DNA from: Fusarium oxysporum f. sp. lycopersici 4287
Lineage: Eukaryota > Ascomycota > Sordariomycetes > Hypocreales > Nectriaceae
Direction of reading: 5' to 3'
NCBI RefSeq assembly: GCF_000149955.1
Contig: NC_030986.1
Span: 886,787 to 950,786, forward strand
DNA length: 64,000 nt
In this document: in pieces, positions 12,451 to 23,095 of the stretch
How the letters are laid out: every line of letters starts with the position of its first letter
Position numbering within the stretch: the stretch's first letter is position 1
Notes under the pieces: model-generated
Seen by the model: only the letters and a program-made list of their open reading frames with translations
What the model was told of the DNA's origin: nothing
The model's database searches: none
Translations under genes and position numbers: made by a program

Positions 12451-13584
12451 TCGCTGTAGTGTGCTTTTCAGCTTGAAGGCAAAAAGGGAGGAGTTGGGTT
12501 CAAAATTATAGGTACCTTAGACTACAATTAGATGATCGTTATCGCCGCTTAATATGCATTGTTCGCTCCTTATCAACTACCTCATCCTCTTCTCTAGCTT
12601 GTGATCTACATGTTTCTTCTACCTTGAGATGCCTCTTGAAAGTGGAAGGCTGCAGATAAACTGCTTTAATTCAGAGAATCGCGCAAGTAAGATGTTTCTT
12701 TTTCGATCATTTTGCTTACTTCTTCACCCATAATGTCAAGGAGAGTGTCTTCTTCTCAGTGGTTATAATGGCTGTCGTGTCACAAAAAGCCGACCATGGA
12801 TCTCATGTCGTACGTAGATTGAGATGTGACGTATGACTTCAAAAATGCTGTAATAATACCTTGCTCAAAATTTAAGCTGTTACTTCGATTCAAATAGTAA
12901 AACTTTGACATCATAAGCCTTAGCAAGTGAAATAACGAATTGTAGGCAATTAAATCGAATTGAGTTCTCACCTGACAGCTCGATATGACCCGTCAAGGTG
13001 CGGTGGCATGCGGTGGTTGGCGCATCTTCCGAAGCATTGAATCATCAAGGTAAATACGGTGAAACGCTTCACACAAGCCAAATTATGAGACATGAGATAT
13101 CGCGGAATATGCCAAAGCGTAGCCAATGCTTTTTTGAAAATTCAAGCGATATGTAATAATGATATTTCACAAATTGCAGTCCCTCATCCGCTAAAACTAG
13201 CCCAGCCCAGGCAGAGCTGATAGTGCTGCGTTGTGGCGCTGAGCTGCCTGTTTAGCGGCTGAACTTTGCATACTACAGCAGCACCCAGCACCTTCTCCAA
13301 CCTGACGGGGACTGGCAGACTGGCTGTGACTGCCTGCTTCCCCGCTGATCCCGATTACTCACTGGCCACTGATATGAGGCTTCCGCTACTTCTCCAACTT
13401 CACTCCATCATTTTTGTTTCTGCAACACCATCGATACTCTGTATCTTCACTTTCTCTTCACTTCATCCAGCTCCGCCGATCGCTTTTGTTGCGTCGTCTT
13501 CGCTCTTTTGGTCGTTCGTCTTTCAAATCTACACCCCTCCTTCATGATCGCGAGATAACGATAAGCTCATGGCCCACGGCTATC
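12451..13584. other. intergenic region
   Basis: No gene seen. The first half is AT-rich. The part from about 13260 is C/T-rich and is probably the promoter and leader of the following 2EXR gene; an in-frame extension upstream of its ATG has no ATG context or conserved sequence. Confidence 0.6.
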
Positions 13585-14982
13585 ATGAGTGCTCTTGACC
13601 TTGATCGTGCCCACGATGGCGTCACCAACCAACACCCCCCGGAATCAAAGGATACAGACTCTTCTGCTGGGGCGCCCCTAAAATCAATAGAGACTCCTCT
13701 CAAGTTCCAAATACCTGAAGATTGCCGCACCTTCTCGCCTTTTCCTCGCCTGCCGCCAGAGATACGTGCCCAGATATGGCAAGCTACCCTGGAGACTCCC
13801 GGCATGCACTTTCTCAAAATCGACACCGACTGGCACCCGGCAACAGGGCTTGGAAAATGGTGGCTCAAAGAGCCGCTATTCCTCCACGCAAGTATTGAAG
13901 ATCACGATGAGGAGGTTGATTCTATGGCGCTCGAGGTCAGGAGGGAAGCTCGCCCTACTGCAATGGTGTACGGTACACTGAAGCCTCTCTACCCCACTCC
14001 ACAAGCCGACATCTCTTATTACACGAATCTCCATCAACAGCTCACCAAACTTTCCGTCACATGCAATGAAGCTGCCGCTGTAGCTAATTCCCTTACAAAT
14101 CGGTCTACGAATTTCCGCCTTAACACTGGCCGAATCGTAAGTCTCAACTCTTCCTCGGATATCATCTATCTGGAATACGTCCCACCCGAAGTTTACGAAG
14201 ACAGCATACGCTTCAACAAGGTTCTGAACTGCTCAGGGCTCGATCAAATTCGAAAGATCGCGGTCAGATATTGCCACAAATGGTATGAGCAACAATCGCC
14301 CAGGCGATGTCCAAACTGCGGCCTAATCCACAACACTCCTGATAGAGTCAGGTATCCGAAACACTTGTACAGGTTCTTAGCTCAATATCTCCCCAATCTG
14401 GAGCAGTTCTTCTTTGTCGATTACCTCATTCTACGCAAATCCGACCTCAATGCTACCACAGATCGCCACGGGTTTCAGAGTAACTTGAAAGGTAAGCGAT
14501 AGATGACAAGGGCTTGAGACAATACCACTGACCTCATTCAAGCGAAAACCGGCACATGCAGGTTCGAGGGCGGGAACAGAAGCTACTTCGAAGCGGATAC
14601 GCAAGATTGGACTATCAACTCCCGAGTTCTTCAAGTCAAATCCTGGCTACAAGAGAACTTCGTCAAATACGCCAAGTCGAGTAGCTTGAGCGCCCACAAG
14701 AACCCAGAGCAGGTCGAGTTTGGTGTTCTCGCTTGCGAATGGAATGTTGAACCACCATCAGAGCCAAAGAAGGCACTGGCGACACCGGTTAAGAAAGGAA
14801 GAAATAAGAGAGCCAATAGCGAGGAGCACGCCTTATCAAGGACGAACCGACGAGGATCGACGCCGACGGTATCAAGTCCTGTTACCGTTAACCTTCCACT
14901 CGAAGTGGCGGTCAACTTCCCGTTCGTTTTTGATGCATGTGGCAGCAACAACTTTGAATTCACCTTTTCTATGTCCCTATAA
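13585..14982 (+). CDS. 2EXR-domain protein, function unknown
   Basis: Two exons, 13585-14491 and 14543-14982, separated by a 51-nt intron (GTAAGC donor, TTCAAG acceptor), give 448 residues. Residues ~49-75 read F-x-x-FPRLPPEIRAQIW, the signature that opens the fungal 2EXR family (named for its two-EXR motif; molecular role unknown). A CPNC motif at RRCPNCGLIH could bind a metal but has only one visible pair. The C-terminal ~100 residues contain a basic, low-complexity linker (KKGRNKRANSEEH). The start at 13585 is preferred over an upstream in-frame start because the upstream residues look like translated leader. It converges on the Zn2Cys6 gene with 289 bases between stops. Confidence 0.82.
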
Positions 14983-15271
14983 TGACTTTGAATGGATTTT
15001 ATTTGGCTTTTGCGAGGAGTTGAGGCTAAGGATGAGATTTGGGCTACGAGAGCCAGCACTTTGATGCTACAGGAGGACGGCGAAGCACATCAACACCAGA
15101 GTGCTCAGCCATGAATTATAGTTACAGAGATTAGATTAACTTAGAGTATAAATTTCCCCGATGAACCGTCACCTTGAATCCGAATTCTACGACTGCGTCT
15201 TGCTCCTACGCTACGAAGTTGTTTCTGTAATTCCTCGTATTGCCTGGATTGCAGGGCCAGCTGGAAAATGT

Positions 15272-16402
15272 TCAGTAAATCCCCATCATGGTGAACTCGT
15301 CCAGCATATCCTTTGTTATCCTATTAATCTCCATCAACTTGCTTGGTCGCGCCGTCCACCCATCCTCCACATCTCCAAGCTCAGTATTCAGCATATCCCG
15401 ATACCGCTGATTGGTCAACAGACCTGTCCAAGCGCTTTGGCTTGACCACGCACTAGGGAGTCCCATGAGAAGATTCATTTGACTCATAATGTGGCGAAAC
15501 ATCTCGGAGAAGAGCACGAATTGGGTTGACGGCTCGATTAGAGGTATGTCGGCAAACGACATCGGAGCGGCATCGATGAGGTCCTGGTGTGGATCTGATA
15601 TCGAGTTGAATATGATCCTGAGTACGACTTCAAGATGTTTGGTGAGTTGTACGTAGCAAGATATTATTAGAAACATCGTCGGCGAATCGAATACTGGGGG
15701 AAGCTCGGGTGTAGTGCTTCCGGATGTTGGTGTCGCTTCACCCGACGAAGAAGCTATCGACTCAGGAGATTCTGTGTTTGCCTCCAAGGACAGCATCATC
15801 CTGTTTGTATGTGGCTTGCGACCTTGGCAATACACAGTCCGTGTCCCGAGCTGGCGATGTAGCGTCTTCAGAACAACAAGGTACTCCTGCGCCGCCTTCA
15901 AGACCACCTGAATATTCTGATACCCATTCTGCCTCTCCCGATCCTCACACACAAACGTACTCAACCGAAAGTCATTTTCAAGCTGAGACACGAATTCCCA
16001 GCCCTGGTGGATATCGACATTAAGTTTCGATAACTTCTCGAATACCTGCATACTAGGCACTATGATCCGTTGCTCAAGCTCAGGCGGATCAAGTTCTGAC
16101 ACAGAAGGCCACGCATCCATAGGAAACGGGAGACTTTCGGGTGTATACCCGCAAAACGGATCAAGATTCCAAGCTGTGTCGTCCAACAGCGCTTGGACAA
16201 ACTGCATATCTTCAGTGGGTTTATGAAGTACCATGTCCTTCTTGGGCGGTCTGCCGACACGTCGTTGCAGGCCGGCCTGACATGTTAGGCCGAGCCGGGT
16301 GCAGCGGGCGCATGAGGGTGAAGAGAGGGATCGTGAGCAGCGCAGTTTCTGGCGACGACAGCGCTCGCATGCTGAGCGAACTTGATTTGGGTGCGTGTGC
16401 AT
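15272..16402 (-). CDS. Zn2Cys6 transcription factor
   Basis: An intronless frame of 376 residues. Cysteines at residues 12, 15, 22, 31, 34 and 41 match C-X2-C-X6-C-X8-C-X2-C-X6-C exactly, the Gal4-type binuclear zinc cluster, followed by a basic linker (RRVGRPPKKD). Such proteins bind CGG-containing DNA as monomers or dimers. The remainder resembles short pathway-type regulators of the aflatoxin-regulator kind: Ser/Thr-rich middle and a helical C-terminal half with PPVFDSPTMFLIISCYV. The large 'fungal-specific' middle homology domain is not evident. The start at 16402 places the zinc cluster at the usual position next to the N-terminus. The next gene upstream is over 4 kb away, so no target cluster is obvious; the dehydrogenase lies about 3 kb on the other side. 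Confidence 0.9.
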   Translation of the reverse strand: MHTHPNQVRSACERCRRQKLRCSRSLSSPSCARCTRLGLTCQAGLQRRVGRPPKKDMVLHKPTEDMQFVQALLDDTAWNLDPFCGYTPESLPFPMDAWPSVSELDPPELEQRIIVPSMQVFEKLSKLNVDIHQGWEFVSQLENDFRLSTFVCEDRERQNGYQNIQVVLKAAQEYLVVLKTLHRQLGTRTVYCQGRKPHTNRMMLSLEANTESPESIASSSGEATPTSGSTTPELPPVFDSPTMFLIISCYVQLTKHLEVVLRIIFNSISDPHQDLIDAAPMSFADIPLIEPSTQFVLFSEMFRHIMSQMNLLMGLPSAWSSQSAWTGLLTNQRYRDMLNTELGDVEDGWTARPSKLMEINRITKDMLDEFTMMGIY

Positions 16403-19139
16403 TGTTTGTTGGTGATGAGTTTTGAAAATTGGTTTATGAGTGAGACGGAGTAAGCGGGCATCGGAGGGTTATTGTGGGGCGACCGGAGGCTTTTGGGGGT
16501 GGAGATGCGGGAGGGACGGGAGGGATGCGGGGCCGGGGTTTTTAAACTTGAGTTGTGATTTGTTCGACTCATAAGTAGATGTCGGTTTTGGATAGTGAGT
16601 GTTTGTATGTATCAAATTATCCGTCATTAAAGGGTCTTTACGCAAGGAAGTTGTTGACGTGACAATGGCGGCATAGAGTTGTTGAGCTGCGAGTTGTTGG
16701 TAGAATTGAGTTCTGACGGTTGTTCAAACGTTTGAGTGTATCATTTTCCACCGGTGTAAATGTTCGGAGGCCCAGGCATGAGTCGAAGCGGGTGGAGAAC
16801 CTGAACCGTGATCTATGAGATTTGGGATCGTCTCAAAGATGAAAATTCTGGACTTGTACTCACTGTTTCACATTATCCGTCACTTCGAATGCAGAATCAG
16901 AGTTTGGGGCGTGAGTTGTTCAAACGGATAGAGCCTGGGCTGTGATGTGATAGAGTCAATATCAGATCTGATACCTCACGGGCGCGTGCTTGAATGTACC
17001 ACAGCTCCCGCCGACACAACACTCCGCCACCACGGCAAGGCATGCTACCTCATCAAACATAATTCTGTATGTAGGACACAAGATGTTTTCTCTTTTCTCT
17101 TGACTCATAAAAAATGATGATGTAATGGAGAGCTCGGACTTGTCGCTCAGATACATCATCTCCTCTTCTTCCTAACTTCATTTCTGTTCTTCAATTATTA
17201 CTCCCCGGGCTTCCCTTGTGGTTGTGCTATCCAACAACATCCACTAGAGTAGCATATCTTTGCCCCGCTCATAACCAAGAAACCTCGCCAATCCACACTA
17301 GGATTCTGATGATACGTTGTGGGATATTCGGCGACTTGCCTTTCGCTTTGCACCTTTTCTGGATAAAAGCTTGGCTCTATTCCGTCAGAGATGCTCAAGA
17401 CAGACCTAGACTTCTCTACCTTCAGCTTCTTTGCTGCTCCTGGGATTAGAGGCATATTTCCAATATGCCTTAAACAAGTCCCCAAACCCAAACCTTCCAT
17501 CAACTCAGATGCTTGGCCCCGGAGATTCAGTATTACCTTCTTTCTTCACAATGCGAAGCTGGCAAGAACACAGCACCATATGGCGACAATGACCCTCGAA
17601 GTGAAGCTTTCTCTGCTATTCGGTCGTCATGATATCTGTCCACTGGGAAATGCAGCCGCGCAGTAAGCCATCTTGCCATCCTCAGCTCTCCCTCGCGTCT
17701 CGATGCTGAGGGTGTTACATATATCATCGAGGTCAGATATCCTGGGAATTTCATCATCACGCAGCAGGCGCAGCATCACATGGTGATCAACATGGGACCT
17801 TGCATGACACAGTCTATCAATTTCGCATTGACGGGCGACAGCCTTTGTAGTCCTAAGTTCATCAAATGCCCCATCCGGCAGTTGGTACGCACTCGACCCT
17901 GCTGAACGAAAGACTCAAATAATAGGGACTACGGAGTCATGCGGACACGCACAGAGAATGGTCTTCCCCAGTGTCGGACTCAACATTTATTGGTCGGTGA
18001 CAGATTGGCCAATGCACAGTCATGGCCACACAAAATCCATTCATCATGGCCAACAAGAACGAAAAAGGAAAGAAAGGCCAGCCAAGCCAGCAGCAAGGTC
18101 GCTCGACGACTCCTGTGCTGCGGGCATGAACCCAGGGATGATGACTCAACGAACAAATTGCCAGTCACCCACCTGAAGCTGGCGCGATTGAAGATAGTAC
18201 AGCTGGCGGAAGACAGACCTACTATTTTGCTTCCAAGGCCGTTAGATATGCTACCTAACAGTGCGATAACGCCATGAGAAAGCTTGAGGAGATTGCACAA
18301 CGATCTACAACCGCATTAAGTCTGTAAGTGCGGCCCCTATCACGATCCAAGTCACTCAACTTGATGATATGCCGCCTTGTACTTCATCAGAAGATATTGG
18401 GGGATGATAGATGAGAACCAAAAGCAAGAGTGGGATCATTTCATCGGCATTGCACGAGAGACTGTGAATCAGTGGTAGGAGAAGCGACCATCGCTGTGCA
18501 CTGTTGCTCGGTACTAGGGGACCGAGCAACTGCAGCACTACGAATGGTTCGCAGAGTCCCCTTTACTCACAACAGCCACAAAGACTGGAGACACCGGAAG
18601 CTAGTCATTTCAAGTCTGTCGAAAAAGCCGAAACGATAGGAAGAACTGAAATGTCTCTTCCACTTAACCTACACCTCAACAGCCAATAGCCGAATGATTG
18701 GTTTCACAGGTCATATGCGTATCAACGTCAACTGGCCTGGCTTCAACTCTTCATGTGTTCCTGCTCGCAGACACGCGGTACTGCTCTCGAAATAATGGCT
18801 TACACTTACAATGTACGAGTTGTAGCAAGGAATAATAATGGATTAAAGACCTTTTTTCGGCAGAGCCACCAACCAGTGCCGCGAAGATTCCGCGACATGA
18901 TGAACTTAGCGGTTCTGTTGGATTCGCTCTAGAGACTAAAAGTACTGAAGTATTTCGTGTTCTAGCTACACGTTGGGTTTAAGGCATACGTTGGGCGGCT
19001 ACCAGCTACAAGATCAAGTGGTCGAGTTTCAAGCTTGACGCCGACAATTGGTTACTGAAGGGAGTGCGACAGAAGGAAGCTGAAACCAGCTCGTTGGTAT
19101 GAGAAAACGGGACTCCAGGGAAAGCTTTGCCCCGACAGA
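16403..19139. other. gene-poor region upstream of the zinc-cluster gene
   Basis: No gene supported. Short frames on both strands around 17.2-18.7 kb lack domains and splice continuity. The first ~600 bases are the probable promoter of the Zn2Cys6 gene and contain two pairs of repeated words listed separately. Confidence 0.5.
16616..16926. promoter_or_regulatory. two repeated words upstream of the zinc-cluster gene
   Basis: ATTATCCGTCA occurs at 16616-16626 and 16872-16882, and GTTGTTCAAACG at 16719-16730 and 16915-16926, all in the same orientation. Spacings differ (103 versus 43 bases within a pair), so this is not one simple tandem copy. They lie 210-520 bases upstream of the start codon and could be regulator sites; this is inference. 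Confidence 0.3.
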
Positions 19140-20400
19140 ACTTGGAGCCTGGGTGTTAGAAGAAAGAAGATCTCAGCCATTCGACAAGTCCAAACGACAA
19201 CAAGGAAAAGGCTGATGCTGCGCCTGCTGTCGTCGCGGCGCTCTGACCTCCCGTGGTATCATTGGAAGCCGGAGGAGGAACATGCGACGCAGAGTCAGCG
19301 TCTGATCGAATACTTAAAGGATGTTGCTCGGGATTTACGAAAATAGGGATAAGTTTGACTTTGCCCTAGCAACTCATACAAGCTCACGAATTCATCTATG
19401 GGATACTTGGACGCCTATCAACGTGGAGAACGCCCAGAAGAGATTAGAAAACGACGGCGCTTCAGGACCCTCATCGCCCAGCTAGATACCCCGGATATGA
19501 GGCCCTGCAGGAGACCCTTGTTAGTCTAGTTGAGAAAGTGCGCCAGCTCATCGAGATATACTGCAAAAGTGCTTGTAACTTGATACTTTGGCCAACAGGG
19601 GAGCTAGCCAAGGTCCCATCGATGATGCCAGTGGTGGGACCAAATGGGTGGTCCTTGTGGATGGAGGTAGCGGAATACAGAAAGTAGGAGCCCAGAAACA
19701 AGGAAGATATCAGTGTTTGGAGACATTATTGCCACAGTGGATTAGTATTGATGCAGTGTCACATGCATTCGAGGTATGCTTCAATCCAATACTCGCAACA
19801 CTCGCAGCAACTAAGGCGGCCTTTTCATTTGGAACACAAGACTGACGAAGCGTTTCCCTTCACTCAGGACAGGTTCTCAGAAAATACTCGAACACACCAA
19901 AGGGGTAGGCCATTGTTTTCTTTGAAAGTCGAGGCTCTCTTTGATGGTTAGAAAGGGGTCAAGCATGTCTTGCACATATGATGGTTGGGCTACAATCCTT
20001 TCTCGGCAATTCGCTATTGCAGGGCTGGACTTGGACGTAATGGGATCATCTAGGAGTCTCATGATCTAATGGCCAATCTCTTGATCTTCTAACTCCTCTG
20101 CGTCGACCTGATGATTTGGCGCTGATCGAGGGCTATGAGGACTTGGCATTCAACTCGTGCCGACATCCTCATCTTCACCAAAGCTCGAATGCAAAAGTCA
20201 TACCAACAATAATGGTCGATCCATATGGTGCCAGGTCATCACCAGAAGTTTATCAAGCCTTCCACCCTCAACTGCACGAGCCGTCTCAAGTAACTAAATA
20301 CTCAGCATCTGCATGTGATCAGATACTTTGTACCAGGAATCGAGAAGAATTTGTCAGGAAGCCTTTGTGGAGAATAATTCATAGCATCAAATAGAAAACA
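19140..20400 (+). pseudogene. probable decayed protein gene (possible HeLo-type relic)
   Basis: Several stretches read like protein but in changing frames with stops between them. Around 19150-19346 a frame ends RLIEYLKDVARDLRK then stop; shifted, 19350-19480 reads DKFDFALATHTS and LWDTWTPINVENAQKRLE; 19498-19563 reads EALQETLVSLVEKVRQLIEI; near 19640 there is TKWVVLVD. The order of a DKFDF-like opening, an NxxNAQKRLE-like helix, a VRQL helix and a KW motif recalls the HeLo (prion-inhibition/propagation) domain of fungal incompatibility-type proteins, but the match is by eye and weak. No intact gene can be built. Confidence 0.25.
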
Positions 20401-20522
20401 GTCTAACATTCATGTCTCTCTTGCTGGTTGTTCTGAACGGAAAGACACTTTGGGCTGGTCTCATTCCAGCTGGTACGGGCTACATGTACTACCATGCACA
20501 CATAGAGTTTATCCAATAAGAA

Positions 20523-20604
20523 GGCGCAGTGGCAGAGTGGTCTAATGCGATAGACTAGAAATCTATTCTCCTCGGAGGCGTCTGTTCGAATCAGGCCTGC
20601 GTCG
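20523..20604 (+). tRNA. tRNA-Ser(AGA)
   Basis: An 82-base cloverleaf is complete. The 7-bp acceptor stem pairs GGCGCAG with CTGCGTC (one G-U), followed by discriminator G. The D arm is GCA-GAGTGGTCTAA-TGC. The anticodon arm ATAGA-CTAGAAA-TCTAT puts AGA at 34-36, read as inosine-GA for serine UCU/UCC/UCA. The long variable arm (CTCC..GGAG) is the class II feature of serine tRNAs. The T arm is GTCTG-TTCGAAT-CAGGC. There is no intron, and a T-run (near 20611) follows within ten bases, suited to RNA polymerase III termination. Confidence 0.95.
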
Positions 20605-21192
20605 ATTGGTATTTTTTGTCTTTTGCCTGTTGTTTTCTTGATCTTTCTTCTTTTGCTAGGTCATGTTGATATCAGCTCAGACCGAATTGCTGCAAATCGA
20701 GGTTCGGATGATAATCGATATACATAAGCTTTACCAGCTCTAATAGCTGTTATAAATTCTAGAATTTAAATTCTTATTATTCCAACCAATGCACGTCCAA
20801 TAATAGGTTTCTCTTTTCGAATGGCCAAAATGCATAACGTCCTTGGGCTGGTGGTAAGACGTGGTGAAACATTCGCCGCGTCTCATAGGACGGAGGCTTA
20901 CTCCTGTTTAAAGCATCCGAACGTAAGCCCACCTCCAGCAATAGGAAATCGGACAAGCTACCGTATATAATTTAGCTTAGTTAACAAAGCTCATTCCACG
21001 GAGCATTTGAAGAAAGCGTCAGCAATTAGTTTCCTGTGCGAGTCGTAGTTCATTTCATAAAGCCTCCGATTTTCCCTATCTGTTACTTCGCGAGTTGAGA
21101 GGGTTAATGGATTTCTCTTATAAATTGGCATTCTTCCTCTAAGGATGTGACGATATTAACAAGGCAAACAGACTTGTTGTGAAGTGATCATC
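20605..21192. other. intergenic region, promoter of the MFS gene
   Basis: AT-rich DNA without a gene. A TATAAA-like element lies at about 21119, some 70 bases before the MFS start. A 16-bp palindrome around AATTCTAGAATT sits at 20753-20768. Confidence 0.5.
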
Positions 21193-23020
21193 ATGGCTTC
21201 TGCAGAAATGAAAGATACTGCCTCACCTTACAAGGTGGAGGCATCTAACCAGACACTCTCATCGCCACCCTCTGTCAACTCGTCAGACCAGACGAAGACA
21301 GCCCAAGAAGATGAAGAAGCTCAAACAACAGTGACCAGAAAGACGAAACCAGCTTTCAATAGAGATTATCGCTTCTGGATGATCATGGTTACTTTAGTCC
21401 TGGCAACACTCCTTGCATCTCTCGAAGCAACAGTCGTCATTACTTCTCTTCCAACAATCGTCGAGAGTCTCAATCTTGGAAGTAGCTACATCTGGGTTAC
21501 CAATGTCTTCTTCCTCACCACGTAAGTTCCCACTCCGATTTCGCGAAGTGGCTGACATGATACAGAGCTTGTGTCCAACCCCTGTTCGGCCAACTCTGTA
21601 ACCTCTGGGGACGCAAGAAAGTCATGATGTTCATCTTTGCTACATACACACTCGGAAGTGGTATCGCAGGTGGTGCTAACGGCGGCGCAATGCTCATCGC
21701 TGGGCGTGCTATTCAAGGTATCGGTAGTGGTGGAGTCACTATGGCCAACGATGTGATCATCTCTGATCTGGTACCACTTCGATATAGAGGAAACTACATC
21801 GCTATACTTCTATTAGTAGCGACTATTGGGTTTGCCGTTGGACCTTTTCTTGGTGGCGTTATTGTTGAGAACACGACTTGGAGATGGGTAAGTAGATCGA
21901 TGACATCTGCCGACTTATGCTGACTTGTTAGGTATTCTACCTCAATCTTCCCATCGGAGGTGTTGCTATCGTCGTCACATACTTCTTCCTCAACCTCCAA
22001 TACGATCGAACTCAGTCGACCATGGATAAACTTCGTCGCATTGACTACATTGGCAACGCTATTCTCATCGCATCAAGCGTCTCGATTCTCATTGCCCTTA
22101 CTTGGGCAGGTCCCGTTTATCCTTGGTCCGATGCTCGAATCCTAGCTCCCCTGATAATAGGTCTCGTCGGCCTTGTCGGTTTCGTTTTATATGAAGCCTC
22201 AGGAATTCCCTCGGAGCCTGTGATGCCTATTCGCCTATTCCCAGGTCGCACATCATATATCGTGTACATCAACACGTTTCTCAATATGTTGTTAATCCAA
22301 TGGTGTTACTTCTTCTTACCGTTGTACTTCCAAGCTGTCAAGTTATCAACACCTTCACGGTCAGGAGTGCAAATGCTCCCCGTTGCTCTCATCGCTATCC
22401 CAGGCGCAGCGCTCTCTGCGGTAGTTCTCTCAAAATGGGGCAAATATAAGATGCTTCACGTATCAGGCTTCTTCCTTATGACACTAGGTGTCGGCCTCCT
22501 CGGTCTTCTTCAAGAAGACAGCCCCCCTGCTGCTTGGATCTTGCTGCAGTTCATTCCAGCTATTGGCTCCGGTTTTCTTCTGAATACCCTTTTGCCTGCT
22601 TTTCAGGCAGCTACTGAGGAGGAAGACCAAGCTGCTGCTACAGGAAATTGGACCTTCATGCGTTCTTTCGGCTCTGTGTGGGGTGTAGCCATCGCTGGGT
22701 CCATATTCAACACGTACACGAAGCGGTATTCGCACATGATTGATAATGAACTGGCGCGAGAAATGCTCGGCTCAGGAGATTCTTACCAGAGTGCGACACG
22801 AGCTTTCGTTCTACAATTTGACGAGGTTGTTCAGTCTCAAATTCGACATGTTTTTATGTTGTCGTTGAGTAAAGTCTATGTTATCTCTGTAGCGTTTGGC
22901 GGGCTTGCTTGGGTACTCTCTCTGTTTGAGAAAGATGTTCCTCTGCGAAAAGAATTGGATACACAGTACGGTTTGGATGAGAAGGCACCTGTTGAGCAGA
23001 AGAAAGAAGAGGCATTGTAA
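21193..23020 (+). CDS. MFS multidrug/toxin efflux transporter, DHA2 (14-TM) type
   Basis: Three exons, 21193-21521, 21566-21887 and 21932-23020, give 579 residues. A charged ~60-residue N-terminal tail precedes the first membrane helix (FWMIMVTLVLATLLASLEATVV). Visible family motifs are the TM1 motif D1-like LASLEATVVITSLPTI, motif A in GQLCNLWGRKKVM, the GIGSGG helix of TM4 and motif C-like GFAVGPFLGG, followed by WRWVFYLNLPIGG, the hallmark of DHA2 drug-H+ antiporters and fungal toxin pumps. About 14 helices fit the length. It should export a small molecule from the plasma membrane by proton antiport; the substrate is unknown. Its stop lies 75 bases from the stop of the convergent hydrolase gene, so the two may act on the same compound. 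Confidence 0.93.
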
Positions 23021-23095
23021 TAATATCTAGTTTTCTTTTTTGCCAAAGCCCGATTGAGGCCTTTTGTATTCTAATTTTTCATCTCCTATTCAAGA

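Noticed and set aside
20753..20768. A 16-bp AT-rich palindrome.
   Set aside because: Such palindromes are expected by chance in AT-rich spacer DNA and no partner site is seen.
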